The notes beneath the pieces were generated by a model. That model did not search any database, was not told where the DNA came from, and saw nothing but the letters and a program-made list of their open reading frames with translations. Below, in pieces: positions 35,700 through 44,861 of a stretch of DNA of 64,000 bases. The position numbers were made by a program, and so were the translations under genes. The DNA comes from Salinibacterium sp. NG253 (GTDB taxonomy: Bacteria; Actinomycetota; Actinomycetes; Actinomycetales; Microbacteriaceae): the NCBI RefSeq assembly GCF_015864945.1, contig NZ_JADYWF010000001.1, forward strand, positions 186,378 to 250,377, given 5' to 3'. Numbering within the stretch: the stretch's first letter is position 1; each line of letters starts with the position of its first letter.

Positions 35700-36413
35700 C
35701 TATTCGCTGACCGAGTCGCTCAGAATGAATTCCGCGATGTCCGGGGCCATAGAGTCGGCCCAGGCCCGATAGCTCTGACGACCGTCGATTGCCTCGGGGT
35801 CTTCGATGGGTGGCGAGAAGTGCACATAGTGGGCTTGCTCGCGGTGTGCCACCAACCGCTCAATTTCCGTGTTGTAGCGCTCGGTCATCGTTTGGATGCG
35901 GCGTTGATAGCTAGCGGGAAAGCGAGACATTTTGGGCGGCACGCATCCCAAAATGAACACTCCGACATCGGGTGCGGAGTTCTCAAGTAGAAAATCGGCG
36001 AGCCGTGCCAGGTCGCGTCCCCACGTGCGAGCCGGTGTGAAAGTAAGTGCCTCGAAGACACCGAAGGACAACACGACCGCTTTAACGTCGGCGAGGTCGC
36101 TCACTGCGATCTTTGCTTGCGCCTCGCGTGTTGTCAGCCGAGCACCCGTGACCGTAGCAACTTCGATACCCTGACCTGTCAGAGCGGCGAGCGAGCGAGC
36201 TAGCGATCCCCCAAGGGCAAGTTCGTGAGACGCAACCCCGTATCCCACGACGATTCCGGAGCCGCACAGCATAACCTTCTGGACGTGGGGTCCGTCTGCA
36301 AGCACGGGTGGGCCAGCCTCCGGTTTCGGCAGTCCGCGCCACGAATGAGGAGAGGTATAGACCCACGTGAGCATGAAAAATTTCATCACGACATGTCCAA
36401 GGCTGGCGAACAT
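35700..36413 (-). CDS. SGNH-like protein lacking catalytic residues
   Basis: A 237-residue protein, paralogous to the N-terminal part of the protein at 33270-34457: both share the pattern GxG...GYGV..HEL.LGG.LAR.L.ALT..G and a late YxxWAxxxAP. The SGNH blocks are eroded: GSGIVVGYGV in place of GDS, FGVFEAL in place of GxND, and no His before the final YRAWADSMAP. There is no GAF domain. A hydrophobic stretch near the start (FFMLTWVY) may touch the membrane. GGAG lies seven bases before the ATG. Function unknown. Confidence 0.75.
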   Translation of the reverse strand: MFASLGHVVMKFFMLTWVYTSPHSWRGLPKPEAGPPVLADGPHVQKVMLCGSGIVVGYGVASHELALGGSLARSLAALTGQGIEVATVTGARLTTREAQAKIAVSDLADVKAVVLSFGVFEALTFTPARTWGRDLARLADFLLENSAPDVGVFILGCVPPKMSRFPASYQRRIQTMTERYNTEIERLVAHREQAHYVHFSPPIEDPEAIDGRQSYRAWADSMAPDIAEFILSDSVSE

Positions 36414-36563
36414 CTCGAACTCCGTTTCGGGCGATGTCGGAGTGCGCCCCGGAGGTTAATCGTGGCGCAAATACCCCGGCGGTGGGGCGTCTCTAGGTAT
36501 CGGAACCTTAGCACCGTTGAAGCGCACTTCCTAGGTTATTCGCGAGTGGTCGCGCTCTCACGC

Positions 36564-37409
36564 TCAGCGCGTGCTGATGCTCGCGAACTTGCGTATCGCG
36601 AGCGGAACGAAGATGGCGAGCATCACCACTATGCCGATCAGCACCGTAAGAACGGGGTGCTGTTGGGACCACACATCGGACTGCACGGCCCCAGCGGGGG
36701 TGTTGCCGAACAACTCGCGGGCGGCCTGCACGAGGGCTGACACGGGATTCAACTCAGCGAAGGTGCGCAGTGGTCCGGGAAGGGTTTCGGCAGGGACGAA
36801 GGCGTTGGAGATGAATGTCAGCGGAAAGAGCACCAAGAACGAGACGTTGTTAATGACCTCTGGGCTGCGCACGCTCATTCCAATAAACGCCATCACCCAA
36901 GAGAGTGCGTAAGCAAAGAGCAAAAGCAGAGCGATCGCAGCGATCGCTTCGAATGGACTTGACTTGATGCGCCATCCGACGATCAGGCCTGTTGCCATCA
37001 TGACGATCATCGAAAGCGAGTTGATGAGTAGATCACCGTTGGTGCGACCGACCAAGACCGCGGAGGGACTCATCGGCAAAGTGCGGAAGCGATCGATGAT
37101 GCCGTCTTTGAGATCTTGAGCCATTGCCGAGCCCGAATAGGTTGACCCGAACACCACCGTCTGAGCAAAGATGCCGGCCATGATGAACTCTTTGTACGTG
37201 CTGCCGGGAATATCGATCACGCCGGCATAGACATAGGTGAAGAGCAGTACGAACATGATCGGCTGCAATGTCGTGAAGACCAAGATGTCGGGCACACGTT
37301 TGATCTTGATGAGGTTGCGACGGGTGGTGATCCAACCGTCATTCAGCCAGTTCATGATCGATGACGTGGTGGTCGGGGTTGGTGCTGTCGTGGGTGTTGT
37401 GGCGGTCAT
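36564..37409 (-). CDS. ABC-2 type transporter permease (DrrB-like)
   Basis: A 281-residue permease with six predicted helices after a cytoplasmic N-terminus. The ABC-2 signature is visible: TTLQPIMFVLLFTYVYAGVI, then KDGIIDRFRTLPMSPSAVLVGR and FLVLFPLTFISNAFVPAETLPGPLRTFAELNPVS. It matches DrrB-type exporters of lipids or drugs. It overlaps the ATPase stop by four bases and is its partner. Confidence 0.9.
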   Translation of the reverse strand: MTATTPTTAPTPTTTSSIMNWLNDGWITTRRNLIKIKRVPDILVFTTLQPIMFVLLFTYVYAGVIDIPGSTYKEFIMAGIFAQTVVFGSTYSGSAMAQDLKDGIIDRFRTLPMSPSAVLVGRTNGDLLINSLSMIVMMATGLIVGWRIKSSPFEAIAAIALLLLFAYALSWVMAFIGMSVRSPEVINNVSFLVLFPLTFISNAFVPAETLPGPLRTFAELNPVSALVQAARELFGNTPAGAVQSDVWSQQHPVLTVLIGIVVMLAIFVPLAIRKFASISTR

Positions 37410-38416
37410 TTCTGTGCCTTCTGTGCTGGTGCTGCATCCGTCGTATCAGTGTCGGTTTCGTCGGCGCTTGCCGTGTGGCCGGTGAGCTTCAAGAACACAT
37501 CGTCGAGAGTGGGGCGACGCATTCCGGCGTCGTAGAGCTGGATGCCGCGGCTCGCGAACTCCGTGAGAATCAGCTGCAGCGCGGCGGGAGCATCTTCCGC
37601 GTTTACGGTTAGGCCGCGGCCGTCGAGACTCACGGCAGGTTCGGTGCTGCCGAAACGAGTGAGAATCTCGTGGGCGGCGGCCGCGTCATCCAGTGACACC
37701 AAGCTCACTTCGACGCGCTGGCCGCCGATGGATGCTTTGAGCTCATCGGAGGTGCCCTGGGCAATGACTTTGCCGTCGTCGATGACCGAAATGCTGTCGG
37801 CAAGCTGGTCGGCCTCTTCGAGGTACTGGGTGGTGAGCAGCACAGTGGTGCCCTCCCCCACGAGCGTTGTAATGACATCCCACATGCCAATTCGGCTGCG
37901 CGGGTCGAGACCGGTGGTTGGCTCGTCGAGAAAGAGCACCGGTGGGCGCATAACAAGGGCACCGGCAAGGTCAATGCGGCGACGCATGCCGCCGGAGAAC
38001 CCTTTGACGGGACGATTTTGGGCTTCGGTGAGATCGAAGAGGGTGATGAGTTCGCGTGCCCGCTCGCGAGATTGCTTGGCACCGAGGTGATAGAGCCGAC
38101 CGACCATGTCGAGATTCTCAAAACCAGTGAGGTTCTCATCGACAGCGGCATACTGCCCGGAGACACCAATCATGGGGCGGATGCGCTCGGGGGAAGCGAT
38201 GACATCGACACCGTTGATAGTCGCTGAACCTGAATCGGGGCGGATGAGGGTAGTCAGCACCTTGACGGTGGTCGTCTTGCCAGCACCATTCGGGCCAAGC
38301 AGAGCCGTTACTGTGCCCTGGGGAACCTCCAAATTGAGACCGTCGAGGGCATGCACCGGGGCTGCGCCCTTAGGCGTATACGTTTTCTTGAGATCTACTG
38401 CTTCGATATAACTCAC
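37406..38416 (-). CDS. Daunorubicin-resistance-type ABC ATPase (DrrA-like)
   Basis: A 336-residue ATPase with Walker A GPNGAGKTTTV, Q-loop, signature FSGGMRRRIDLAGALV, Walker B LFLDEPTTGLDPRSR and the C-terminal DrrA extension (RPTLDDVFLKLTGHTA). This group drives export of hydrophobic compounds or lipids with a DrrB partner. The GTG start is six bases after TAGCGT (38423-38428) with no ribosome-binding site: leaderless. The N-terminus diverges from the SOS mutasome operon but does not share its LexA box directly. Confidence 0.92.
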   Translation of the reverse strand: MSYIEAVDLKKTYTPKGAAPVHALDGLNLEVPQGTVTALLGPNGAGKTTTVKVLTTLIRPDSGSATINGVDVIASPERIRPMIGVSGQYAAVDENLTGFENLDMVGRLYHLGAKQSRERARELITLFDLTEAQNRPVKGFSGGMRRRIDLAGALVMRPPVLFLDEPTTGLDPRSRIGMWDVITTLVGEGTTVLLTTQYLEEADQLADSISVIDDGKVIAQGTSDELKASIGGQRVEVSLVSLDDAAAAHEILTRFGSTEPAVSLDGRGLTVNAEDAPAALQLILTEFASRGIQLYDAGMRRPTLDDVFLKLTGHTASADETDTDTTDAAPAQKAQK

Positions 38417-38477
38417 GGGGTAACGCTAGAACATGGCAACGACATCGCAAAGACACGCCGATGGATGTCGTACGCAA

Positions 38478-38509
38478 TTGACACACTCGAACATATGTTC
38501 GAATATGAA
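38478..38509 (+). promoter_or_regulatory. LexA-controlled promoter of the mutasome operon (SOS box 38487-38502)
   Basis: TCGAACATATGTTCGA at 38487-38502 is a perfect 16-base LexA palindrome of the actinobacterial type (TCGAAC, four bases, GTTCGA). A TTGACA -35 hexamer lies at 38478-38483 and AT-rich GAATATGAA at 38501-38509 supplies the -10, so the LexA site fills the spacer between the two hexamers. Repressor and RNA polymerase would exclude each other. Transcription should begin near 38513-38516. Confidence 0.9.
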
Positions 38510-38512
38510 CAG

Positions 38513-39280
38513 GTGTCCCCTGTATCTGCCTCTGCCGCTTCAGCGACCGCTGAAGAGTTTTTGGCTGGGCGTGAGGCCTCTAGCGGTGCAACGCTGACGG
38601 CTGCAGAACGCGTCGCTGAACTGCAGTCCCGCATCAGCCAAATGCAGTCCCGCACACTGAGTTCTACGCTCATCCCCACACATCCCGCCATTGCCTCATT
38701 GCTCCCGGGCGGCGGTTTGCAGCAGGGCAGCGTTTATTCGGTTGACAGCTCGGCGATGCTCCTCATGATGCTCCTCGCTGCTCCCTCCGCGGCAGGATCG
38801 TGGTGCGCTGTCGTAGGAGTGCCCGAGTTCGGGATTGAAGCCGCCCAACGGTTTGGGGTCGATCTCGAACGACTCGTGCTTGTGCCGCATCCGGGCGATC
38901 AATGGCTCGCGGTGACGGCAGCGATTGCTGATGTCGTGGATGTCGTCGTCGCCCGCCCACCGACGCGGGCATCCGATTCTGCGGTGGCCAGATTGGCGTC
39001 GCGGCTCCGGCAACGCAAATCGACGCTTCTCATGGTGGGGTCGTGGCCGCAGAGCGAAGCGATGGTGTCACTGGGCGAGAGCCAGTGGCACGGTATTGGC
39101 AACGGTCACGGGCATTTGGCTGCGCGTGAAGTGACCGTCACGGTGACGAGCAAGAGTGCGGGGCGACCACGCAGTGCACGCATCTGGCTGCCCGATTCTT
39201 CTGAACAAATACGTGCTCATGGTGCGGCGGAGATGGCTCCTGCGCCGCTGAGGGCTTTGCCTCACAAGGTCTCGGCATGA
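38513..39280 (+). CDS. imuA': ImuA'-like mutasome accessory protein
   Basis: About 255 residues, related to RecA/SulA-like ImuA proteins: AAERVAELQSRISQMQ, then IASLLPGGGLQQGSVYSVD and a RecA-fold core without a real Walker A. It helps recruit DnaE2 for damage-induced mutagenesis. The start is uncertain. ATGs at 38465 and 38495 fall before or inside the LexA box and so upstream of the transcript; the GTG at 38513 is the first codon that can be in the message, possibly as a leaderless start. The stop overlaps imuB by four bases. Confidence 0.85.
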   Translation: MSPVSASAASATAEEFLAGREASSGATLTAAERVAELQSRISQMQSRTLSSTLIPTHPAIASLLPGGGLQQGSVYSVDSSAMLLMMLLAAPSAAGSWCAVVGVPEFGIEAAQRFGVDLERLVLVPHPGDQWLAVTAAIADVVDVVVARPPTRASDSAVARLASRLRQRKSTLLMVGSWPQSEAMVSLGESQWHGIGNGHGHLAAREVTVTVTSKSAGRPRSARIWLPDSSEQIRAHGAAEMAPAPLRALPHKVSA

Positions 39281-40890
39281 AAGCCGAGTCGTCGCAGGGG
39301 TCACGGGTAGATGCAGGAGCGCTTCCCGAGTCACTCCCCCGAGTTCTGGTCCTTTGGGCCCCAGATTGGCCCGTGGTTGCTGCGCGACAACACGAAAAGC
39401 TTCCAGCGGATGCCCCGCTTGTCCTCGTGGAGAAAGGGCTTGTCTTTGCGGCAGCAGCGTCCGCTCGCGCTGAGGGCGTCACTCGCGGGTTGCGACTACG
39501 AGAGGCACAGTCACGGTTTCCTGGGATTATCGACCGTCCTTACGATCCCGCCCTCGACAGCCGAGCGTTCGAACCGGTGCTCGCAGGGGTCGAAGAGTTG
39601 ATTCCCGGAGTGCAAGTGTTGCGGCCGGGCATGTGTGCCGTTCGCGTGCGAGGTGCTGCCCTGTATTACGGCGGAGAAAAAGCGGCAGCGTTGACTGTTA
39701 TTGATCGCGTCAACGAGATTGCGGCATCCGATGCTCGAGTAGGTATTGCTGATGCTCTTTTCACTGCGGTTCATGCTGCACGCAGCACTAGTGCCGCAGA
39801 CCCTCGTTCGCGAGGGGGAAGAGTGCGGATGGTGCCCGCTGGCAGCTCTGCCGAATTTCTGTCACCACTGCCGATTGCGGTGTTAGAGGAACCACCTATT
39901 GTGAATCTGCTGGTGAAGCTCGGCATCTCCACTCTTGGCGAGTTTGCCCACCTCGACCGCCTCGATGTCCGCACTCGTTTTGGGGAACTCGGCGCTCGAC
40001 TGCATGCTCTCGCCAGCGGCCGGGATCCGCAGGCTTTCGTCGCGCGCACTCCCCCGCTCGACCTTGACGTCGTGATCGACTTTGAGCCCGCCCTTGATCG
40101 AGTGGATCAGGTTGCTTTCGGTATCCGCAGCCGGGCCGACGAATTTGTGGCCGGTCTTGTGCAGGCACAACTGGTTGCGACCGCGATTCGAATCGAACTT
40201 GATTCGGAATCGGGTGAGGTCGCCGAACGGGTGTGGCTGCATCCCCGGTCGTTTAGTGCCAGTGATGTTGTCGATCGTGTGCGCTGGCAAGTGCAAGGCT
40301 CTGCTCTCATCGAGGCTGGGCTCAGCTCGGGCATCTCTCGGGTGCGCATTGTGCCCGAAACAGTTGACGAGATCGGCAATCACGAAACCGGGCTGTGGGG
40401 GTCGGGGCTAGAGCCGCGCATCCATCACGGGCTTTCTCGAGTGCAAAGCATGCTTGGCCACGGTGGTGTTCTTGTGCCCACGATCGAGGGCGGGCGCACC
40501 CTGCAGGCTCGTCAACGACTCACCGCGTGGGGTGACCGCAGCGTCACCGAGCGATCGCCACAACGACCCTGGCCCGGCGTTCTCCCCGCTCCGCTGCCGG
40601 GAACAGTTTTCTCCACCCGTCACGCCGTGCATGTGTTTGCCGAAGATGGCACCACAGTGTCGGTGGATGAGCGTGGCCACGTTGCTGCACCGCCCGCCCA
40701 GTTTTCGACAAGCGATTCACGTTCACGCACTCTTACTGCGTGGGCAGGGCCGTGGCCACTCGCCGAACGATGGTGGGAGGCAGAATCCCCCGGGCGTTCG
40801 TGGCGCTTTCAGGCTGTTGACGACACCGGATGCGCGTGGCTGTTGGTGCTTGATGACGGCGGTTGGTGGGCTGAAGCGAGGTATGACTAA
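39277..40890 (+). CDS. imuB: ImuB, catalytically inactive Y-family polymerase homologue
   Basis: A 537-residue protein with the Y-family polymerase layout (palm, thumb with helix-hairpin-helix at LLVKLGISTLGEFAHL, little finger) but without the catalytic acidic residues: the first motif reads LWAPDWPVVAARQH instead of the usual DMDAFFASVE type. ImuB acts as the hub that joins ImuA', DnaE2 and the sliding clamp; RQRLTAWGD in the C-terminal third is at the usual clamp-contact place. Start ATGA overlaps the imuA' stop, and its stop overlaps the dnaE2 start. Confidence 0.93.
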   Translation: MKAESSQGSRVDAGALPESLPRVLVLWAPDWPVVAARQHEKLPADAPLVLVEKGLVFAAAASARAEGVTRGLRLREAQSRFPGIIDRPYDPALDSRAFEPVLAGVEELIPGVQVLRPGMCAVRVRGAALYYGGEKAAALTVIDRVNEIAASDARVGIADALFTAVHAARSTSAADPRSRGGRVRMVPAGSSAEFLSPLPIAVLEEPPIVNLLVKLGISTLGEFAHLDRLDVRTRFGELGARLHALASGRDPQAFVARTPPLDLDVVIDFEPALDRVDQVAFGIRSRADEFVAGLVQAQLVATAIRIELDSESGEVAERVWLHPRSFSASDVVDRVRWQVQGSALIEAGLSSGISRVRIVPETVDEIGNHETGLWGSGLEPRIHHGLSRVQSMLGHGGVLVPTIEGGRTLQARQRLTAWGDRSVTERSPQRPWPGVLPAPLPGTVFSTRHAVHVFAEDGTTVSVDERGHVAAPPAQFSTSDSRSRTLTAWAGPWPLAERWWEAESPGRSWRFQAVDDTGCAWLLVLDDGGWWAEARYD

Positions 40891-43800
40891 TGGCGTGGTC
40901 TAACCCTCCCATCCCGTGGCGGCAGTTGGAGCGTACGCTGTCGGGTTTTGGTACCGTCACGCCGATTGGCGAAGCCGGTGACGGTCGAGCCATGTCGCTC
41001 GTTTCCAGCAAGCGCGCCCCCTACATCGCTCCCAGCGCGCCGCCGAATGACGTGGCGTCAGGAGCGAGCCTGGCCGCCACGGTCGTGCCGTATGCAGAGC
41101 TGCACGCCCATTCGAGTTTCAGCTTTCTCGATGGCGCGAGCATGCCCGAAAAGCTCGCAGAAGAAGCAGCGCGGCTGGGGCTGAGCGCTCTCGCCCTCAC
41201 CGATCACGACGGGCTCTATGGCATTGTGCGCATGGCCGAAGCAGCCGCCGAGTTGGGATTACGCACCCTGTTTGGCGCCGAGCTCTCGCTCGGATTGAGC
41301 GGGCCCCAAAACGGCATAGCCGATCCCGAAGGCGATCACCTTCTCGTGCTTGCTCGAAAAGAGGAGGGCTACCACCGTCTTGCCTTGGCCATTACGCGAG
41401 CCCAACTGGCCGGTGGCGAAAAAGGTCGCCCGCGTTACAACCTCGATGAACTCGCTGAGCTGGCATCCGGACACTGGTTTGTGCTCACGGGCTGCCGCAA
41501 GGGAGTGGTTCGTCGCGCCCTCAGCGGCTCCGAGGGTAATAGCGCTCCCACGACGGAATCCATGCGTGCGGCAGGGGCAGAGCTTGATCGGCTCAGTGAA
41601 CTGTTCGGGGCGGAAGCGGTGATCGTTGAACTCTTCGACCATGGTTACCCGCTCGACTCTGCTCTCAACGATGCTCTTGTCTTGCTGGCCGCCGAACGCG
41701 GACTGCGGGTGGTCGCGACGTCCAACGCTCACTATGCGACCCCTCGCCAGCATCACTTGCATTCAGCGATCTCAGCGGTGCGTGCTCGTCGCAGTCTCGA
41801 CGAGATGGACGGGTGGCTTCCGGCTGCGGGCACAGCCCATTTGCGTTCGGGGGCTGAAATGGCTGTGCTTTTTGCGCGCTATCCCGAAGCAGTTGCTAAC
41901 ACCGTCGAGATCGCGGACGAGGCTGCGTTCGAGTTGAGGCAGGCGAAGCCGGCACTTCCCGATCAGGCTGTCCCCGAAGGGCACACCCCGGCGAGCTGGT
42001 TGCGAGAGCTGACGTGGGCAGGAGTGAAAGATCGCTCTATTGATCTGTCAGACGCCAACCGGGCGCGCATTCAGCGAGAACTCGATGTCATCGAAGAGAA
42101 AAACTTTGCCGGCTATTTTCTGATCGTGCACGACATTGTGGCCTTTGCGCGCGGGCGCGGCATTCTCTGTCAGGGGCGCGGGTCGGCCGCCAGCTCTGTG
42201 GTCTGTTACCTGCTCAAGATCACGGCGGTTGACCCTCTGCGTTACAAGCTCCCTTTCGAGCGCTTCATCTCAGCGATGCGAGAAGAGGAGCCAGACATCG
42301 ATGTCGACTTCGACTCCGAGCGTCGTGAAGAAGTTATTCAATACGTATTCGAACGGTATGGGCGCGAGAATGCGGCGCAGGTCGCGAACGTGATTCAGTA
42401 CCGTCCCCGGTTTGCCGTGCGCGATATGGCGAAAGCTCTCGGGCATAGCCCAGGGCAGCAAGATGCGTGGTCGAAACAGATGGAGCGCTGGGGCTCCGAC
42501 GTCTCCGGAGTTGACCACGACATCCCCGATTCGGTCTTGGATCTTGCCCAACAGGTGATGAAATTTCCGCGGCACCTCGGCATCCACTCGGGTGGCATGG
42601 TGCTCACCCAACGGCCGGTCGGTGAGGTCGTTCCCATTGAGCACGCACGCAAAGACAAACGCACCGTGGTGCAGTGGGATAAAGACGACTGCGCCTGGAT
42701 GGGGCTGGTCAAGTTCGACCTGTTGGGCCTCGGCATCCTGTCGGCGATGCAATACAGTTTCGATCTCGTTGATGAGGCCCTCGGCGAACGGTGGGATCTT
42801 GCGACCATCCCTGCCGAAGAGCAGGGCGTCTATGACCAACTGTGTCGAGCGGATGCCATCGGCGTCTTCCAAGTCGAGAGCCGTGCTCAGATGGGGTTGC
42901 TGCCGCGCCTTCAGCCGCGCGAGTTTTATCACCTCGTGGTCGAGATCGCGCTCGTGCGCCCCGGACCCATTCAGGGCGGTGCAGTGCACCCCTATGTTCG
43001 CCGCAAAATGGGTGCCGAACCGATCACCTACCTGCACCCCAACCTTGTAGAGCCTCTCGAACGCACCCTCGGCGTTCCCATTTTTCAAGAGCAACTCATG
43101 CAAATTGCGGTTGCGGTTGGCGGCTGTTCGGCTGACGACGCCGATCTTCTACGGCGCGCAATGGGCTCGAAGCGAGGAATTGAACGCATCGACAAGTTGC
43201 GCACCAAGCTGTATGCGGGAATGGCCAGCAACGGCATCGTTGACGCGGATGCCGACCGAATTTACGAAAGCATCCAAGCCTTTGCCGGGTTCGGCTTTGC
43301 TGAGAGCCACGCCTTGAGCTTCGGGCTGCTCGTGTATGCCAGTGCGTGGGTGCGGCTCCACTACCCCGCGGCGTTCTTGGCTGCGCTCCTGCGGGCGCAA
43401 CCGATGGGTTTCTATTCGCCGCAATCATTGGTGGCGGATGCCCGCCGTCACGGTGTGGTCGTGCTTGGTCCTGACATCCAACGTTCGGGGGTCTTTGCCG
43501 GATTGGAAGCATTGGGCGATGGAGTCGCGGCTACGGGCACTGATCGTTGCCTCGATGCTGAACAGCCTCCTGTGGGACCGTTCGATCGTTCAGCACCCTT
43601 TGACACCGACGACCACCGCCGCGATGGAGCCTTTGCCGTGCGCCTGGGATTTGATGAAGTAAAAGGCGTCGGAACAGTGATTGCCGAGAAAATTGTGGCC
43701 GCCCGGAAGTCCGGCGAGTTCGTGTCGATGAATGATCTGGTTCGGCGGGTGGGTCTCACGACGAAACAATTGGAGGCTCTGGCAGCAGCGGGAACTTTCG

Positions 43801-44333
43801 ACTCTCTCGAACTCACTCGTCGCGAAGCGATGTGGAATGCGGGTAACGCGGCACAGGATCGCGAGGAGTATCTCCCCCACAGTATGGTCACCGTTCAGCC
43901 GCCGCTCTTTTCAATGTCGAGCCCGGTGGATGACCTGATGGCCGACCTCTGGTCCACAGGAATTTCACCGGGCAGCCACCCGGTCGCCCACCTAAGGTCA
44001 GCCCTGAGTGCGCGGGGAATCCTGAGCGCAACCGACCTAATGACCGCTGAATCCGGGCGTCGTATCGAAATTGGGGGTGTTGTGACGCATCGTCAACGCC
44101 CCGCAACGGCCAGCGGAATCACCTTCATGAACATTGAAGATGAGACAGGTCTTATCAACGTGATTTGCAGTGTTGGAGTCTGGGGGCGCTACCGCCGAGT
44201 CGCTCGAGACAGTGCAGCGCTCATCGTTCGTGGTGTCCTCGAACGCTCCGTTGACGGCGTAATTAATGTTGTCGCAGACCGCTTTGAACCGCTTTCGGGG
44301 CTTCCCCGCACCCAATCTCGAGATCTCCACTAA
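40890..44333 (+). CDS. dnaE2: Error-prone DNA polymerase III alpha subunit DnaE2
   Basis: A 1147-residue C-family polymerase. N-terminal PHP domain (AELHAHSSFSFLDGAS, LALTDHDGLYG), palm with the catalytic acidic cluster PDIDVDFDSERR, then KFPRHLGIHSGGMVLTQRPV and VKFDLLGLGILSA, a helix-hairpin-helix region and a C-terminal OB fold (GGVVTHRQRPATASGITFMNIEDETG). It is shorter than replicative DnaE1 and lies in the ImuA'-ImuB-DnaE2 operon, which makes it the damage-induced translesion enzyme. ATG start overlaps the imuB stop by one base. Confidence 0.95.
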   Translation: MAWSNPPIPWRQLERTLSGFGTVTPIGEAGDGRAMSLVSSKRAPYIAPSAPPNDVASGASLAATVVPYAELHAHSSFSFLDGASMPEKLAEEAARLGLSALALTDHDGLYGIVRMAEAAAELGLRTLFGAELSLGLSGPQNGIADPEGDHLLVLARKEEGYHRLALAITRAQLAGGEKGRPRYNLDELAELASGHWFVLTGCRKGVVRRALSGSEGNSAPTTESMRAAGAELDRLSELFGAEAVIVELFDHGYPLDSALNDALVLLAAERGLRVVATSNAHYATPRQHHLHSAISAVRARRSLDEMDGWLPAAGTAHLRSGAEMAVLFARYPEAVANTVEIADEAAFELRQAKPALPDQAVPEGHTPASWLRELTWAGVKDRSIDLSDANRARIQRELDVIEEKNFAGYFLIVHDIVAFARGRGILCQGRGSAASSVVCYLLKITAVDPLRYKLPFERFISAMREEEPDIDVDFDSERREEVIQYVFERYGRENAAQVANVIQYRPRFAVRDMAKALGHSPGQQDAWSKQMERWGSDVSGVDHDIPDSVLDLAQQVMKFPRHLGIHSGGMVLTQRPVGEVVPIEHARKDKRTVVQWDKDDCAWMGLVKFDLLGLGILSAMQYSFDLVDEALGERWDLATIPAEEQGVYDQLCRADAIGVFQVESRAQMGLLPRLQPREFYHLVVEIALVRPGPIQGGAVHPYVRRKMGAEPITYLHPNLVEPLERTLGVPIFQEQLMQIAVAVGGCSADDADLLRRAMGSKRGIERIDKLRTKLYAGMASNGIVDADADRIYESIQAFAGFGFAESHALSFGLLVYASAWVRLHYPAAFLAALLRAQPMGFYSPQSLVADARRHGVVVLGPDIQRSGVFAGLEALGDGVAATGTDRCLDAEQPPVGPFDRSAPFDTDDHRRDGAFAVRLGFDEVKGVGTVIAEKIVAARKSGEFVSMNDLVRRVGLTTKQLEALAAAGTFDSLELTRREAMWNAGNAAQDREEYLPHSMVTVQPPLFSMSSPVDDLMADLWSTGISPGSHPVAHLRSALSARGILSATDLMTAESGRRIEIGGVVTHRQRPATASGITFMNIEDETGLINVICSVGVWGRYRRVARDSAALIVRGVLERSVDGVINVVADRFEPLSGLPRTQSRDLH

Positions 44334-44372
44334 TGACGACTTCATTACCGTTATGTGTCTTTTTCGAAATAG

Positions 44373-44488
44373 ATGACACATGCAGGGCTTTCCTGCTATA
44401 GCCTTATCCCATCGTTCATGTTCTAGACAAAGGCATGAATGCGGCCTCGACTGTCGGGGCCTGAGGAACGCTCCTGGAGGAGTTTTAA
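44373..44488 (+). promoter_or_regulatory. Cold-shock gene promoter and structured 5' leader
   Basis: ATGACA (44373-44378) and TGCTATAGC (-10 at 44397-44402) are spaced 18 bases apart, with a short inverted repeat GCAGG...CCTGC in the spacer. Transcription should start near 44409 and give an 80-base leader. The leader can form a hairpin with arms GGCCTCGA/TCGGGGCC (44443-44461) followed by AGGA/TCCT just before the GGAGGAG ribosome-binding site (44476-44482). Structured leaders are usual for temperature-controlled csp genes. No other gene is seen in 44334-44488. Confidence 0.55.
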
Positions 44489-44692
44489 ATGGCACTAGGT
44501 ACCGTCAAGTGGTTCAACGCAGAAAAGGGCTTTGGCTTCATCGCCCCCGAGGACGGAAGTCCTGATGTGTTCGCCCACTACTCGGCCATCGCAACAAATG
44601 GCTACAAGTCGCTCGACGAGAACCAAAAGGTTGAGTTTGACATCACACAGGGACCCAAGGGTCCCCAGGCGGAGAACATCCGCCCCCTCTGA
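44489..44692 (+). CDS. cspA: Cold-shock protein (CspA family)
   Basis: A 67-residue single cold-shock domain: [31 protein letters not shown] contains RNP1 (KGFGFI) and RNP2 (DVFAHY), and [19 protein letters not shown] is the final strand. It binds single-stranded RNA/DNA as a chaperone. The ribosome-binding site GGAGGAG is six bases upstream. A strong terminator follows 21 bases after the stop, so it is a single-gene unit. Confidence 0.96.
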   Translation: MALGTVKWFNAEKGFGFIAPEDGSPDVFAHYSAIATNGYKSLDENQKVEFDITQGPKGPQAENIRPL

Positions 44693-44713
44693 TCTTGATA
44701 GTTCAGTAATGAG

Positions 44714-44748
44714 AACGCCCCCGGTCCTATACCGGGGGCGTTTTCTTG
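44714..44748 (+). terminator. Rho-independent terminator of cspA
   Basis: Arms AACGCCCCCGGT and ACCGGGGGCGTT (12 pairs) enclose a 5-base loop CCTAT, followed by TTTTCTTGTT. It ends the cold-shock transcript. The following bases to 44861 hold no gene. Confidence 0.93.
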
Positions 44749-44861
44749 TTAAAAGACGGATGCACGGCTGCGCGCTTGAGGGTATGTGTGCGTGCAGCAC
44801 CCGGCAGGCTGTGTGTTTCGCACGGTGAATCATAAAGCGCGTACGGCCCAGCTGTTGGCGA

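Noticed and set aside
42270-43103. 277-codon frame antisense to dnaE2
   Set aside because: No family resemblance; the high-GC codon bias of dnaE2 creates long antisense frames.
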